Positions 34,896 through 46,470 are shown, counted from the first letter of the stretch. The stretch is 64,000 nt of DNA from Siderastrea siderea (GCA_964030785.1 OZ034971.1:44192304-44256303); one strand, 5' to 3'. Notes: generated from the sequence alone by a model not told the origin. Translations and numbers: made by a program.

Positions 34896-35031
34896 CGGGG
34901 ACAGTGCTCCACTGTTCTTTCAGTCCCTCCGTGTGCCCGACTGGACATTGCTGTATTTTAAGCTGCAGTCCAGGATTCCAGACCAAGGTTGGCAAACGCT
35001 GTTAAGCCTCACAAAGTTGGGACGAACCGGG
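34896..35031 (+). CDS. Large transposase-like gene, rest of N-terminal exon
   Basis: Begins with the right copy of CGGGGA (34896-34901). Bases 34902-35031 continue the frame of 28272-29251 without a gap or shift, encode a short helical stretch including VPDWTLLYFKLQSRIPDQGW, and end in phase 0 at ACCGGG before GTAAGT. Confidence 0.7.
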
Positions 35032-35583
35032 GTAAGTTAATATAACCTTGATATTTAAATGCATTCTTGCTTATTCTAGTAGTGGTGTGGTCCTAAATTG
35101 CAGTGTTGAAAAAGTGGGTAAAGAGGATCACTGACCGTATTTACTTGATTAAGCGCCGCAGCGCTCTTCAAATTTTCAGTGTTTCAGATGTGGTGCTTAT
35201 TCATGGGTGGTGTTTTTGTTTGAGGATGGTGCTCTTTAAAAAATCTTAACATTTGCAAACTTTGTGATAAGCAAATGTTTACCTGCTTCAAACTAAAATC
35301 ATTGTAATACAGGGGAATAAGTTAGATCGAGTTGTACCATACTTGTTGATTAGCTTGGCTGCTCCAACAATTCAGTCTGGTGTTGCTTGGATTAATTATG
35401 TTGAGCACCACATCATATTGTTGTGAATGAATGCGATGCTTATTCGAGGGCGGCGCTCTCCAATATTTTTGCTCTGACATGCACCTCTTAATTGAGGGCA
35501 GTGCTTAATCGGGGGAGACGCTTGATGGAATGAATACGGTATGTTGTGTTTACCAAGGGTTCAATTTGCTGAAGTCAACTTAA

Positions 35584-36207
35584 CCCCTTGAATGCCAAGG
35601 ACGTATGTATACTTCCTCACATAGTGACTCAGCCAGCGAGGACTTATATATATCGATATATACGTCCTTAGTAGAGAGCTCTTACCAGTTCATTTTCCGT
35701 GGTTGTTTAAAGGGGACTGGGAATGCCTGACACAATTTGTCAATGGTACATGACAAAAATTTCTATTATTTTTGTTGTTGAATCCAATATGGCGGCTCAT
35801 GCATGTTTTTTTTTCATCGAAGCACATTCTTCACAAGATTTTAGTGGAAGAGAAATTGGATTAGCAATAGAAACTGAAATGAACATCTACCGGAAGCAGT
35901 GGTAGTATTTGAGAAGAATAGAAATAACAAAATGAAGTCGGAGTGGATGAAAAAACAACGTAAGTTTCGAAGAAGAAAATGATGAGAAGATCACGAAACA
36001 GACTTGTTGCATGCGGGAAAAGGGAGGCTCAAAAATGTTGCTATTTCAGGGGTAAAATAAAAGGTATAGAATTTTTGATACTTCAACAGTGTCTGTTTAC
36101 GTTTTAACCTTGTTTTGAACTCAGAATTACAACATTTCAATTTTTTTAAATTAAAATCTAAGATGACTGCTGGTAGCTGGTAGCAAGTGGTGCCAGCATT
36201 CAAGGGG
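35584..36207. mobile_element. TTAA-flanked MITE (piggyBac-like)
   Basis: Ends CCCCTTGAATGCCA and the complementary TGCCAGCATTCAAGGGG, with TTAA at 35580-35583 and 36208-36211. It lies in the intron between 35031 and 36432 of the large gene. No convincing ORF. Confidence 0.75.
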
Positions 36208-36431
36208 TTAACTTTAGTACAATCATACAGTGTTTACACTGGCTGAATCATCCTAACTCTGTTAACTCTCACCAATAATTCATACCAAAGGCATGCCTGC
36301 CTTAAGAAGAGAAGGGGTGGTTCTTGGTTAACTTATTATGTACACAAGGCAATGTTCTTTGTTACTTGTATTTTTGTATATGACAGTTTGTAATGACATA
36401 CACTGTATCTTTGTTTTCTTGATCTGTTTAG

Positions 36432-36669
36432 AGTAACACTGATGTCCCAATTCTTCTCAACAAAAATCAAATTAAGGCAATACGAAAAATGGTTTTTGGC
36501 ATCGTCAAAAAAGCAATGGGCATCAGACGTCTACCAGAAGGTGCTCCACGTGGCTTCCAGGTCAGTCTTTCTGCTGCTGTTGCTTGGGCTGCAAGAGAAA
36601 CTAGACTGCATCAGCCTGACAAAGAAACCTTAGAAGTCAATCTCAAACTTGACGGGAGACCTTTCTTTG
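36432..36669 (+). CDS. Large transposase-like gene: first catalytic Asp exon
   Basis: 238 nt, phase 0 in (after TTGATCTGTTTAG) and phase 1 out (GTAGGT). It encodes a helical stretch (NQIKAIRKMVFGIVKKAMG) and ends with VNLKLDGRPFFG. The Asp there is my candidate for the first metal-binding residue of a DDE fold, since it closes a beta strand. The assignment is structural reasoning, not a database match. Confidence 0.6.
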
Positions 36670-37542
36670 GTAGGTGTAAAATTTTCTTGTTGCTTCCAGG
36701 ACTTCGTAATGGGAGTCACACATTTTCTCAAGTTATGCTTCACAACATTACATTCATGTTCTCTTTGAACAAACCTCCTGGAACCAAGACCAGATCAGCC
36801 CCACACATCAGCTGGTATTGTTTAGTTATAATTAAAGTATCGCTCATAGACATTCTGTAAGACTGTTACAAGTGCTGTGCCCTGTTTTTGAGTTCAGTCT
36901 TACTTTCATTATAAGTTGAAATGAGGGCTTTCGTATATGGTAGTGTAATGTCTAGCCTTCTGTTTTATAGTTCTCAAAAGGCGAGTCATCGACGGGATAT
37001 TAACACCGCCTTGAAATTCACACGCAAATCAGTGCAATGTTTTTTGAAATCTTCTCTGACAATGACAAAATCTCTTCTTTCTAGGACCGTATCCCATTGG
37101 CGAAACCGCAAAAACATCTTTTCCCTTTAGAAGAACTCTAACTGCTGTTTCTCGCTCTGGTTTCAAGATAATTTTGCAACCTGCCCCTGCTGCAAACCAA
37201 GTTCAATTTTCTAACAGCATGTCCTTGTCTTAATTATGTCAATTCCCTTAGGACTTACTGTCTAAAATTAACCAATCAGGGGGGTCTTTATAGCAGACCT
37301 CCAGACCCCATTTTTCTCCTGCGTTCTCGTTTCGCTTCCCCTTCCCTGTTTACGCCTGCTACGCAGGCTATGTAATGTCCTGACTTCAATTGAAATCACC
37401 CTTGTAGACAATGTGACCACGTTTAACTTATTGTACCTATAAGTACTGTACTTAGAGCTTTTAATATCATATTTCTGGAAATAAAATTCAAACCTAATGG
37501 ACTAAAGGAGCAATATTTAATATGTCTTTTTACTCACTGCAG

Positions 37543-37651
37543 GTAGGCAACAAGTTATGATTGGCATTGTACCCATCAATGTCCACCATGCATCAAGCGA
37601 AAGTTCTAAAAGCATTTACCCAATTGCAATTGCCAATTGCAAGGAAAATAG
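37543..37651 (+). CDS. Large transposase-like gene: core strand exon
   Basis: 109 nt, phase 1 to phase 2, between CTCACTGCAG and GTAAGA. It encodes RQQVMIGIVPINVHHASSES followed by KSIYPIAIANCKENR, alternating strand and loop as expected after the first Asp in an RNase H fold. Confidence 0.65.
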
Positions 37652-37774
37652 GTAAGAATCATGTAGAGCTAGACTGATGACAGCCTAGATCACACCTTGG
37701 ATATTTGTGGTGTGTGTAATCTTATTAAGGTTCTGTTTGATTATCTCCCATTCATTTTTTCTCCTTTTTTTCAG

Positions 37775-37878
37775 GGAAAATATTGAGGCTCTCATAAAAG
37801 ACGTGAATGCCCAAAAAAATGCCATCAAGAAAAATGGTATCACCATTGATGGAAGGCACTTCAAAGTTAAATTTACAG
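37775..37878 (+). CDS. Large transposase-like gene: core helix-strand exon
   Basis: 104 nt, phase 2 to phase 1, after CTTTTTTTCAG. It encodes a helix (ENIEALIKDVNAQKNAIKKN) then GITIDGRHFKVKFT, a strand leading to the second Asp in the next exon. The reverse ORF 37685-37921 is a shadow. Confidence 0.65.
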
Positions 37879-38243
37879 GTGCATAAGTCTGCTTTGCTTT
37901 GAGTTTGTGGTGCTGAGACACTCACTGCATTTTCTATAATTTAGATATTAAGGAAATGTTAAGTACAACAGTGCTTTCAATAAGCACCGACAGCCAACGA
38001 AAAGTGTCGGCTATTTCGCTCAGAGAAATCAGCTACTTTTCCCCTAAATTGAAGTAATTACAGGAAGATTCTTTCAAAGCCCCTGTTGATACAGTCGGTT
38101 ACTCTACTCAAACCAGCTGCCTACTTCAAATTTTATTGAAACCCCTGTACAACAAGTGATATTAGATTGTTCTTTGTCGTTGTAACCTATCCACAGGTCG
38201 GCTTTATTTGATATTGATCTTCTCTCGTTGTATTTTATGACAG

Positions 38244-38359
38244 TCACTCTTGATTACAAGGCACTTACAATGCTTATGAAGCGCAAGGATGAGGAAAATG
38301 AGGAACTCTGTAAAAGGGGATTAGACACAGAATGCTGTGTCTATTGCAAAGTTATTAGG
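38244..38359 (+). CDS. Large transposase-like gene: second Asp and C-x2-C exon
   Basis: 116 nt, phase 1 to phase 0. VTLDYKALTMLMKRK supplies the likely second catalytic Asp, followed about 25 residues later by ECCVYCKV, a C-x2-C pair. A zinc-binding C-x2-C after the second Asp is known in RAG1/Transib-, Chapaev- and CACTA-type transposases, and that is the group I suspect. Confidence 0.65.
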
Positions 38360-38881
38360 GTAGGTTACTGTTCTATTGTCCATACAAGAAACTTGTTATC
38401 TTGTACAATATTTCACTAAATATGCACATCAGTTACATTGGTGTCATTTGTGTACTGCCCACATCCAAAATTTGTCAGTGGTATTTGTCATTCCAATTCA
38501 AAATCATTAATTAAAAAACCCTTTATCATTTTGGTGTCATTTGTTGCATGGCAACTTTTTAATTTTTGGCTTTAATCCTAACTCCAAACATATGTACTTA
38601 CTGACCTAAAGCAAGGGCTGAGCCATTCAAATCAAGAATAAAAAAGACGACATTATAAAATACATGTACGGTAAATTGGCAGATATGTCCACAAATGCAT
38701 GTCAATTAGTTTCATCCCCTTTATGATAGACATCACAATGTGTCCCCTAGCCCTAATGCTCATATAAACGCAAGCAATTTTGTCAAACATCAAGTCATAT
38801 GGAATTGACAAAAAACTCTTTGTAATATGAAGTTCCCAAGTGCAACAAATTTTTAACATTATGATGTTATTTGTTCAATAG

Positions 38882-38958
38882 GGATGTGCATGTCCAGGGA
38901 TTCCACGTGGGGAAGCCTGTGCTGAGTGCTTTCTAAAGAGCAAAGCAAATATTGGGGA
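38882..38958 (+). CDS. Large transposase-like gene: Cys-rich exon
   Basis: 77 nt, phase 0 to phase 2, ending at GTGAGT. It encodes GCACPGIPRGEACAECFLKS, with four Cys that may add to a zinc-binding insert. Confidence 0.6.
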
Positions 38959-39096
38959 GTGAGTATATATTACAGTACTTGATTAATTCTGAATATCACT
39001 AGATCAGTGCATTGCTTTATACCTTTAATGTTTATTTTGCAATGAAAATTTTACCTTCCATGTGTTTGACATGTGACTTCTTTGTTAATGTTTCAG

Positions 39097-39374
39097 ATGG
39101 ACAGGGATAAGGGACGACCTGCTCTTTCTCCTTGAAGAGGACCTCTCTGACGTTAATTTGTGCGCCCTTCATTGCGAGCTGTGAAATACAGAGCAGTTGT
39201 TGAGTTCTTTGGGCATGTTTGCCTATGAATGTGGTAGCCTCAAGAACTGCAATGAAGTTTTGTCGGAGTATGGGCCAGACAGTATGAAGGGGAGGGATAG
39301 AATTGCAGTTAAAGTGAAACCTGGACAGGAAAGTGGTATTGAGAGACACAACATTCAAGTGGTATCTTTCTCAG
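39097..39374 (+). pseudogene. Large transposase-like gene: exon with in-frame TGA
   Basis: 278 nt, phase 2 to phase 1. The frame is open except for TGA at 39182-39184 inside LCALHCEL*NTEQLLSSLG. A C-to-T change at a CGA Arg codon explains it. The HCEL-NTEQLL segment looks like the conserved helix carrying a zinc-ligand His. The exon continues with GMFAYECGSLKNCNEVLSEY and a GTATAC donor. This stop would truncate the protein after the second Asp. Confidence 0.65.
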
Positions 39375-39799
39375 GTATACCTAATATTTAACACTTCCAT
39401 TTTATTTAATCTATGATCAGTGCTATAAATCCTGTCATGTTGTTACTTAACTACAGCAAATGTCTGCAAATGATTTTTTGCTAAATTTATGACTTTTTTT
39501 TGTATGTTTGCATTGGTGCATGTGTGTGTGTATGTGTGTGTGTGTGTGTTGTGGGGGAGGGAGGGTTGTCACAGGGTTCCAAGCAAGTTCATAAAGCTAG
39601 AGAAATTTCTTATCGAATTCATTGCTGGAAATACAAAGGAAATTAACATGTTAATGAGGCCAACGTTCAGGATATTGAAATGAGGTAGCATTTTTTATTC
39701 ATGATGCACACATGTTGTGTGTTTGGTATGTCAATCTCTTACTGCAAGCTTGTTTTATGAAATACCGATATCAAATGCAGAAATCTGCTTGTTTTTCAG

Positions 39800-39948
39800 G
39801 ATCAACAGAATGCAGGTTTTTAGATAATATTGAGGAGATTGTGGCTCGATCACTGCCAGAAGAAAACATTAGGAAGTTTTTCAAGGACAGGGATGTCATC
39901 GAAACGTACCTATTAAATCAGATCACATTCTGTGAAGAAATGGTTCAG
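39800..39948 (+). CDS. Large transposase-like gene: helical exon
   Basis: 149 nt, phase 1 to phase 0, after TGTTTTTCAG. It encodes FLDNIEEIVARSLPEENIRK and VIETYLLNQITFCEEMVQ, helical. Confidence 0.6.
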
Positions 39949-40139
39949 GTATCACTTCAGAATACAATGGGTGTGCTGTTCAAAGGATCAATGGATCAGT
40001 TCTTTATAGCAATTTAGTATAATATGGAAAAAACATAATGTTTGAAATCTTGCTAAGGACAATGGGGCATAGATATTACGTTTGTTTACTTTTCGTAATA
40101 ATGGCACTTTGATGTTTGTTTAGAAAGGTTAGGCTCGAT

Positions 40140-41466
40140 ATCCGTTCTGGTCAACTTCTGGAGTGTTGGTTGCTTAATTTATACCTGAGCGCTCCTAGAA
40201 TATGAAACATGATCACCTTCCAGGTTCATTTGAGTTGAAGTCCTGGCATCGCGTATGCCTGAGTGCTTCTGGGATATGCAACATGAACATTATTTTTTGA
40301 ACGCATCTGAAAATCTAGGCAATTGTTGAATATCCTTTCTGGTTCAGCCCAGTTGAAGTCCTGGCGTCACTGTATGTCTGAGCGCTTCTAGGGTATTCAA
40401 CATGAACATTATTTTATGGACGCATCTGAAAATCTAGGCAATTGTTGAATATCCTTTCTGGTTCAGCCCGGTTGAAGTCCTGGCGTCACTGTATGCCTGA
40501 GCGCTTCTGGGATATGCAACATGAACATTATTTTTTGAACGCATCTGAAAATCTAGGCAATTGTTGAATATCCTTTCTGGTTCAGCCCGGTTGAAGTCCT
40601 GGCGTAATTGTATGCCTGAGCGTTTCTGGGATATTCAACATGAACAATTACATTATTTTGTGAACGCATCTGAAAAACTAGGCAATTGTTGAATATCCTT
40701 TCTGGTTCAGCCCGGTTGAAGTCCTGGCGTAACTGTATGCCTGAGCGCTTCTGGGATATTCAACGTGAACAATTACATTATTTTTTAAATGCATCTGAAA
40801 AACTAGGCAATTGTTGAATATCCTTTCTGGTTCAGCCCGGTTGAAGTCCTGGCGTCACTGTATGCCTGAGTGCTTCTGGGATATTCAACATGAACAATTT
40901 CATTATTTTTTGAAAGCATCTGAAAAACTAGGCAATTGTTGAATATCCTTTCTGGTTCAGCCCGGTTGAAGTCCTGGCGTCACTGTATGCCTGAGCGCTT
41001 CTGGGATATGCAACATGAACATTATTTTTTGAATGCATCTGAAAATCTAGTTAATTGTTGAATATCCTTTCTGGTTCAGTCAGGTTGAAGTCCTTGCATT
41101 ACTGTATGCCTGAGCACTTCTGGGATATGCAACATGAGTATGATTTTTTGGACACATCTGAAAATCTAGGCAATTGTTTATATCCTTTCTGGTTCATCCA
41201 GGTTGAAGTCCTGGCATCACTGTATGCCTGAGTGCTTCTGGGATATGGAACATGCTCAAAATTGTCTCTGAAGGTGTTTGCATTGAGCAATTAGGTAAGT
41301 GTGATGTGATCCTTAGTTCAGGGATGTCCAAGTCTGACATAGGATATTTAATAAGATTCATCTGAAAATCTAGGCAAATGTTACTCATCCTTTCTGGTTT
41401 ATCCAGGCTGAAGTCCTGGCATCAACATGTGCCTGAGTGCTTCTGGCATATGTAACATGATTATGG
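40140..41466. repeat. ~120-bp minisatellite in an intron of the large gene
   Basis: About ten tandem copies of a 118-124-bp unit marked by CCTTTCTGGTTCAGCCCGGT and GCCTGAGCGCTTCTGGGATA. Copies between 40300 and 41050 are nearly identical; those at the edges diverge. Length differences arise from an insertion AACAATTAC in three copies. Confidence 0.9.
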
Positions 41467-42091
41467 TTGGTTTCTGCTTTACTCGGGATGAATCTCGGGT
41501 GTGCTTCTAATAGATTCATTAGAATCATCATCATCATCATTATTAACAGGGAATATTACACAGGTGTATGGAGATACTAATTGTATTTTAGGTGGTAAAA
41601 ACATTTCAGAGAAATGCAGTATGTGAGTGAAATGTTCATTTGTTTTGTGTTCCAAGAAATAAAATCTGTATCTTGAAGCCACTATGTATTTTTTTTAAAA
41701 TTTAATAGACATAAGTATTTTTGCACAAACAAGAGGGTAAAAGCGAGACATGATGCCACCAATATCCTCACTAGTGAGAATATGTAAAACACACTACTTG
41801 AGTCTAAAATATAGTTTCTGATCAACTTTACGAGTGGTCTATTTCCACTAAACACTATTGGCTATAAAATGATTTTCTTTATATCATGATTATGCTCAGG
41901 CTCAATTTATCATTTGAAGAGCTCCAAGTATTAGTTTATTAATTTTTGGAGTGGCAAGTTTAAGCTTAAAATCCAAGTGTGTCATACAAAGAATTAGCTA
42001 TCTCAATTTCAGGTATTCTTGGATTGGGTCTGGTTTTATGAATTTCTTTACAGTGGTTGTAGAAGACTAATAGTAGAATTCACTGTTACAG

Positions 42092-42173
42092 CATTACACC
42101 CAACTGAAGAATTCAGGGAAATTTGTCAGAGACTGGGGGACACATTCAGAGACCATTGATATCAGCATTACAG
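42092..42173 (+). CDS. Large transposase-like gene: short exon
   Basis: 82 nt after CACTGTTACAG, phase 0 in, phase 1 out at GTAAGC. It encodes HYTQLKNSGKFVRDWGTHSE. Its outgoing phase does not fit the next exon (42511, phase 0), so either a small exon is missed or one base has been lost. Confidence 0.45.
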
Positions 42174-42510
42174 GTAAGCCACTTAATACTGAGTACACAT
42201 TATACCTATCATCATCACTTGGAATGGAAAAACTATATTTAATCATATTTCTGTTATAACTTCAAAAGCTTAAAACGGATTTATGTCCATAAATACCTAA
42301 GAATATTGCTTATTTTCCTCTAACAATAACCACACTGTACACTAGCGCACTAATAAAAATAAAAGTTCGTGGCTGTAGTGGGCCGAACTCTGAAAAGTTC
42401 ACCCACATTTTCAAGTGGTTCCACGATGTATTTCTGCAATTAGGGTTTTGCTCTTTTCAGCGAGCAAATTCCACCGTTAATGGTGATCCATTTCTTTAGT
42501 TCTGTTACAG

Positions 42511-42654
42511 CAAGAGTTAAATATAAAGTTGGAATCCTGGACGAAAAAGCAAGAAGAGGTTGTCTCTAAACTCGCTGTTCTTCGAGAAGAAAAGAAAAAT
42601 TTCCAAGATATCCAAAGATATGTTGCTGATCATCAGCTTATCGCCTACAAAAAT
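42511..42654 (+). CDS. Large transposase-like gene: coiled-coil exon
   Basis: 144 nt, phase 0 both sides, between TTCTGTTACAG and GTGAGT. It encodes a charged helix (TKKQEEVVSKLAVLREEKKN) and ends IAYKN. Confidence 0.6.
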
Positions 42655-42836
42655 GTGAGTATTACTTGCCAGAAGAGTATTCAGAATTTAACTTAGCACC
42701 TGGTAGATAACCTTGCAGTGTGACTTCGAGGAATACTGGAATCATGAACTCCTCCATGCCTTATCTTTAAAACTGAAACGAGCTTCCGATGCGTTTCTAA
42801 GTGGTCAGTACTCTGTGGCAGTTTATAAGAGAAAAT

Positions 42837-43910
42837 TTACCGTTTAAACGTAGTTTTTGATACGAAGAATCGTACTGTGAGTTTTCCGTAGTCCCCACTT
42901 TTGTGATACACATTGGGCCACCAAATTATTTCCAATTCACGAGTTGCTCTCCCCTCCCCAGTGGATACAACCATTTCAGAGAGACTTGTCGGCGTCTGTA
43001 GTGTGGCTTGCGTGCTTGCAAAGCGCGAGAACGCTCTTCGTTTCGCCGCCTCGACAGCTTCGTCTGTACTCGCGAATCTTTGAAAACTCACCGGTACTCC
43101 ATACCTGAAGGCTGACGATGTCTGGAGCTGAGCAACGTCTTGTTCAGATAATGCATCGGATAACGGTCGGTAGGAGAATCTTCTAATGCTTTCGTGAAAA
43201 ATGGGCTGTTTATAATGTTTCACATCCCGCACCTGATGAATCGGCGGATTTCCCAGGCTGTACAGCAAATGCTGGAAATAAGCATTCTTTACGTGTATTT
43301 CGTGCAACTGTTGCCATCCAGCTGTAAGACGAAAAGTAATAAATGAAAATGCTTTATAGACTAATTAACCGTAATCTTACTACTTGGCTTATACATATGT
43401 TCGGCCAGTTTCTGTATTTTTCCTTCGTTACCTCCATTGAATAACAATAGTGACTAATTTGTTATGCCCATTACAACAGTTTCTCGACGCGTGTTCTAGA
43501 CATCCACCAAACCCTCTACTATGACCAAACACACCTGTATTCTTACCTTTTGCATTTGGGCTCAAAGATCCTGTTAGTTGTTCTGTTAATAGTGCCAGCC
43601 ATGTTCTGTAGGAACCCATCTCCACACTCCCTAACTGTTTAGCAATAGGCGCATCCCTAAGCGTTTGTCCCTGGGAATCTCTGAATATCCCACCGTTGAA
43701 TTCGGAGTGAGTGTGCACTTTTTCGTAGTGCTTTTGCACGGAATACCCCGTCTTGAAATCTTTATTACACTCGCGGCAGCTGACCGTGAACGCCATCATT
43801 GAGGACTTACTACTTGTGAAACCCGCGCACGTGTTGTCACCTATCAAAACAATAATCATGACAACCCAGAGCAACCGGAAATCTGCTTTGATATATAATT
43901 GACTGGACAT
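42837..43910 (-). CDS. Nested antisense C2H2-finger protein (two exons)
   Basis: Exons 43547-43910 and 42837-43321, joined in phase 1 (AAAAG before GTAAGA, and CTTACAG), give 282 residues from ATG 43910. The finger is VSCRECNKDFKTGYSVQKHY with the second His in EKVH. A later Met (MMAFTVSC) may be the true start. The remainder is unrecognised, with a Phe/Arg/Ser-rich middle and ELEIIWWPNVYHKSGDYGKL near the end. The gene lies wholly inside the 42655-46470 intron of the large plus-strand gene and is undamaged. Similar single-finger accessory proteins occur in large DNA transposons, but here the role is unknown. Confidence 0.65.
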
Positions 43911-44173
43911 TCACATTATTTCTACGCAGTACCTAAGATATTTCCTATGCTGGATGTTTGGCTCTAGGTTTTGAGGCCCTGTCGTTGCTTGTAAATTATG
44001 CCTCCAACTTGTGATTGTCAGTCTTGATAACAGATGGGGTACCCACGGTACGGATGGTCCATGTATAATTTACTTAATTAGTTAGTAATCTATCAATTAA
44101 GAACTATTTGACAAGAACAGCAACTCTTTATTATTACTCAACATTCAAAGCAAAATATTGTTAAGACCGTAGT

Positions 44174-44201
44174 ATTGACTGTGGCTCAAGCCACAGTCAA
44201 T
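44174..44201. other. 13-bp-stem hairpin
   Basis: ATTGACTGTGGCT, a two-base spacer, then the exact complement. It lies about 275 bases past the stop of the kinase gene, on its 3' side. It could be a 3'-UTR stem, but there is no other support. Confidence 0.4.
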
Positions 44202-44476
44202 GGTCACGCTTGTTATTTTTTGTGCCCTGGAAATTGCTAGATTTAAGGAACGGAAACTAAAAGTCAAAGATGCGAAGCAATGCATAGTTCCTAGTCCCCG
44301 CTGGAGACCTTGTCAGTAATGCGCAAAAACGCTGTTCACTTTGCTGTCTTGGCAGCTTCGTTAGTTCTCGGGAATATATGAATAATCTATAATAAAATCT
44401 TCCGTTGCTTTCGTACACAAGTCAACAGTTTCTGCGAATTACTGTTTCTAGTCTGAATACAGTCGTTTTTAATCAA

Positions 44477-45574
44477 TCACTCTATGAATTCTAGCTGTTC
44501 GTACAAGTCGCTGGCCGATGGTCGACGTGACGGGCTTGAACGCAAACAGGACCGATATAGGTTAACAAATATCGACGGAAAATCTGGGAACTTGTAGTTT
44601 AAGCCTCTAATTAGGTACCCGAAGGAATATATATCTGATTTCCTGCTCTGCTTTCCGTTTGCTATCCCTAGCTCGGGTGCGAGATGTTTAAACTTCCGAG
44701 TGTCTGCCGGCGTTTGATAAATTTTAGGGCTGATTTGTTTTGAAGCTGTTCCAAAGTCCACTAGAACGGCTTCTGCCTCGCTCAAGCTGCCTCCGTCGAG
44801 AACCACGTTGTTAGACTTGATGTCGTTGTGGAGCAGTCTGGCTTTGTTATGTAGGTATCTGATTCCATCACACAGTCCTTTTATGAGGTGCCTCCAGTTG
44901 ATGTCTGACGCATTTTCAGTGGGAATGTTACTCAAATTTGTAGGTGTTCCGTTGAGACTGTAGAAATTGGTGACGATGTCAATTCTACTTTTGCGCTCTA
45001 TTATACCTATGAGACATGCCAGATTTGGATGACTGAGTTTCGCGACCATTCTTGCTTCCTGTTTACTGGTCACGTTGTCATCTTGTTGTTTCACGACAAC
45101 TATCCGAGCTCCATATCTTGCTAAAGAGCAAACTCCAAAACATCCCCTTCCGATCTCTGTTTGAAGCTCTTTCAAGCTTGTTTCTTCGATAACTGGTAAA
45201 TTTCCTTCTTCTGCTTCCTTCCACTTCGAATAGAAGAAGATTGCATGTCTATGATAACGTTTTGCATCCTCGTCAAGGCTGTTATTTTCTTTAGGTTCAT
45301 CATGCTCTGTGTGTTCGAGGACATCTCCGTGAGAATTTGCGTGTTGCTTCGGGGATTTCTGATCCGTTTTCTCTAACTGTATTTTGGATGACTCGGCTTC
45401 TGCTATACGGGCGTTGCGGCTTCTTCTTTTTGTATTTGCGGCTTTTTCTTTTTTCTTCCTTTTTTTTCTATTATCAGAACTCGTTCGAGACCTCAATAGT
45501 TTAGAAGACTCCATTTCAGACGATTCTGAGTGAATATACTTGCTGAAAAGAGCCAACAGTCTTACTACCAGCAT
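44477..45574 (-). CDS. Nested antisense protein kinase
   Basis: The first in-frame ATG is at 45574; the frame is open to 45688 and beyond, so an upstream exon is possible. After a Lys/Arg/Ser-rich N-terminus (RKKRKKKEKAANTKRRSRNA, likely a nuclear localisation signal), the kinase domain follows. It has P-loop GRGCFGVC (~45131-45153), VAIK-like VVVKQ, catalytic loop LLHNDIKSNNVVLD (~44800-44838; HRD is HND with Asp kept), DFGTAS (~44747-44763), APE as HLAPELG and SDIYSFGYLIRG. It ends SRRPSASDLYEQLEFIE, a normal domain end. All catalytic residues are present, so activity is plausible. It looks TKL/RIP-like. It lies in the same intron as the finger gene and on the same strand. Confidence 0.8.
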   Translation of the reverse strand: MLVVRLLALFSKYIHSESSEMESSKLLRSRTSSDNRKKRKKKEKAANTKRRSRNARIAEAESSKIQLEKTDQKSPKQHANSHGDVLEHTEHDEPKENNSLDEDAKRYHRHAIFFYSKWKEAEEGNLPVIEETSLKELQTEIGRGCFGVCSLARYGARIVVVKQQDDNVTSKQEARMVAKLSHPNLACLIGIIERKSRIDIVTNFYSLNGTPTNLSNIPTENASDINWRHLIKGLCDGIRYLHNKARLLHNDIKSNNVVLDGGSLSEAEAVLVDFGTASKQISPKIYQTPADTRKFKHLAPELGIANGKQSRKSDIYSFGYLIRGLNYKFPDFPSIFVNLYRSCLRSSPSRRPSASDLYEQLEFIE

Positions 45575-46470
45575 GCTATGCGTTTCCTTTGGTCGCGCTG
45601 CGCGTAAGATTTGGACAATAGCCCTTTGTTCTGAATTTTCCCGAGATCTTGTCGAAGATTTCAAGAATGATCGAAATTTTACGTGCAAAACGTGTTTTTA
45701 TTAGGAGGTAGGGAGAGGTAGATTGTTCTTTGGCGAGTTTGCGAATATGTTCCAAAGACATTTCTGTGGGGAGACTACGAAAAAGAGATTGCTTTCAGTT
45801 TCAAGTTAAGGACGCGGGAACTGACTTGACGCACGTTTGTGCCTCTGTATTTATCGAAGTGCAAATTATTCACGCACGGGCTGACTTAAACTTAACCCTC
45901 ACCCCAGCGTGGCAATTTGTTCTTGTTTTGTATTGTAACCATCAAACACAACAGTACTCATTTTTCGTGAACTTGAACGGCTTTTCTTGATATGCGCGCG
46001 CAATTTCCAGTGAAATAAAACTACCATGCGCCAGAAATGAGTACTCTTAATAATTTTGATCAGTTCGGGTCGTAAAGCTAAGTAACTCATTTAAGTTGTC
46101 ATGGAAGATATGTTTTGCAATGATAGCTTGTTAGTGATTTATTTTGTTGAAGTAGTTTGGATTGTTTATCATGCAAATACACAGGAAATGAAGAGTTGTC
46201 CCCGTTTTTAAGCCTTTCGAGCTATATGTTTCGCGGATTTTCGTTACGCTGTTCATTAAATATCCTTGGTTGGACAATTTGTATCAACCGTACTTTTAAC
46301 TTTTTTTGCAGTAACTGGTCTATATGCGTGAACCTTGTTCTGTTTGTCTCAAAAGTGGGACACTGCTGTTGCTATTTAAATACCAGTTGGTCCGCGAAGT
46401 GAAAGTGCTAATGTACATTATTGAGTTATTGTTATCAGAGTTACCGGCTGTTAACTGATTTCTGTTTTAG

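Noticed and set aside
45576..45761. ATG-started ORF as first exon of the kinase
   Set aside because: It overlaps the kinase frame by a one-base offset and shows no donor that would join it; an upstream exon remains possible but unproven.
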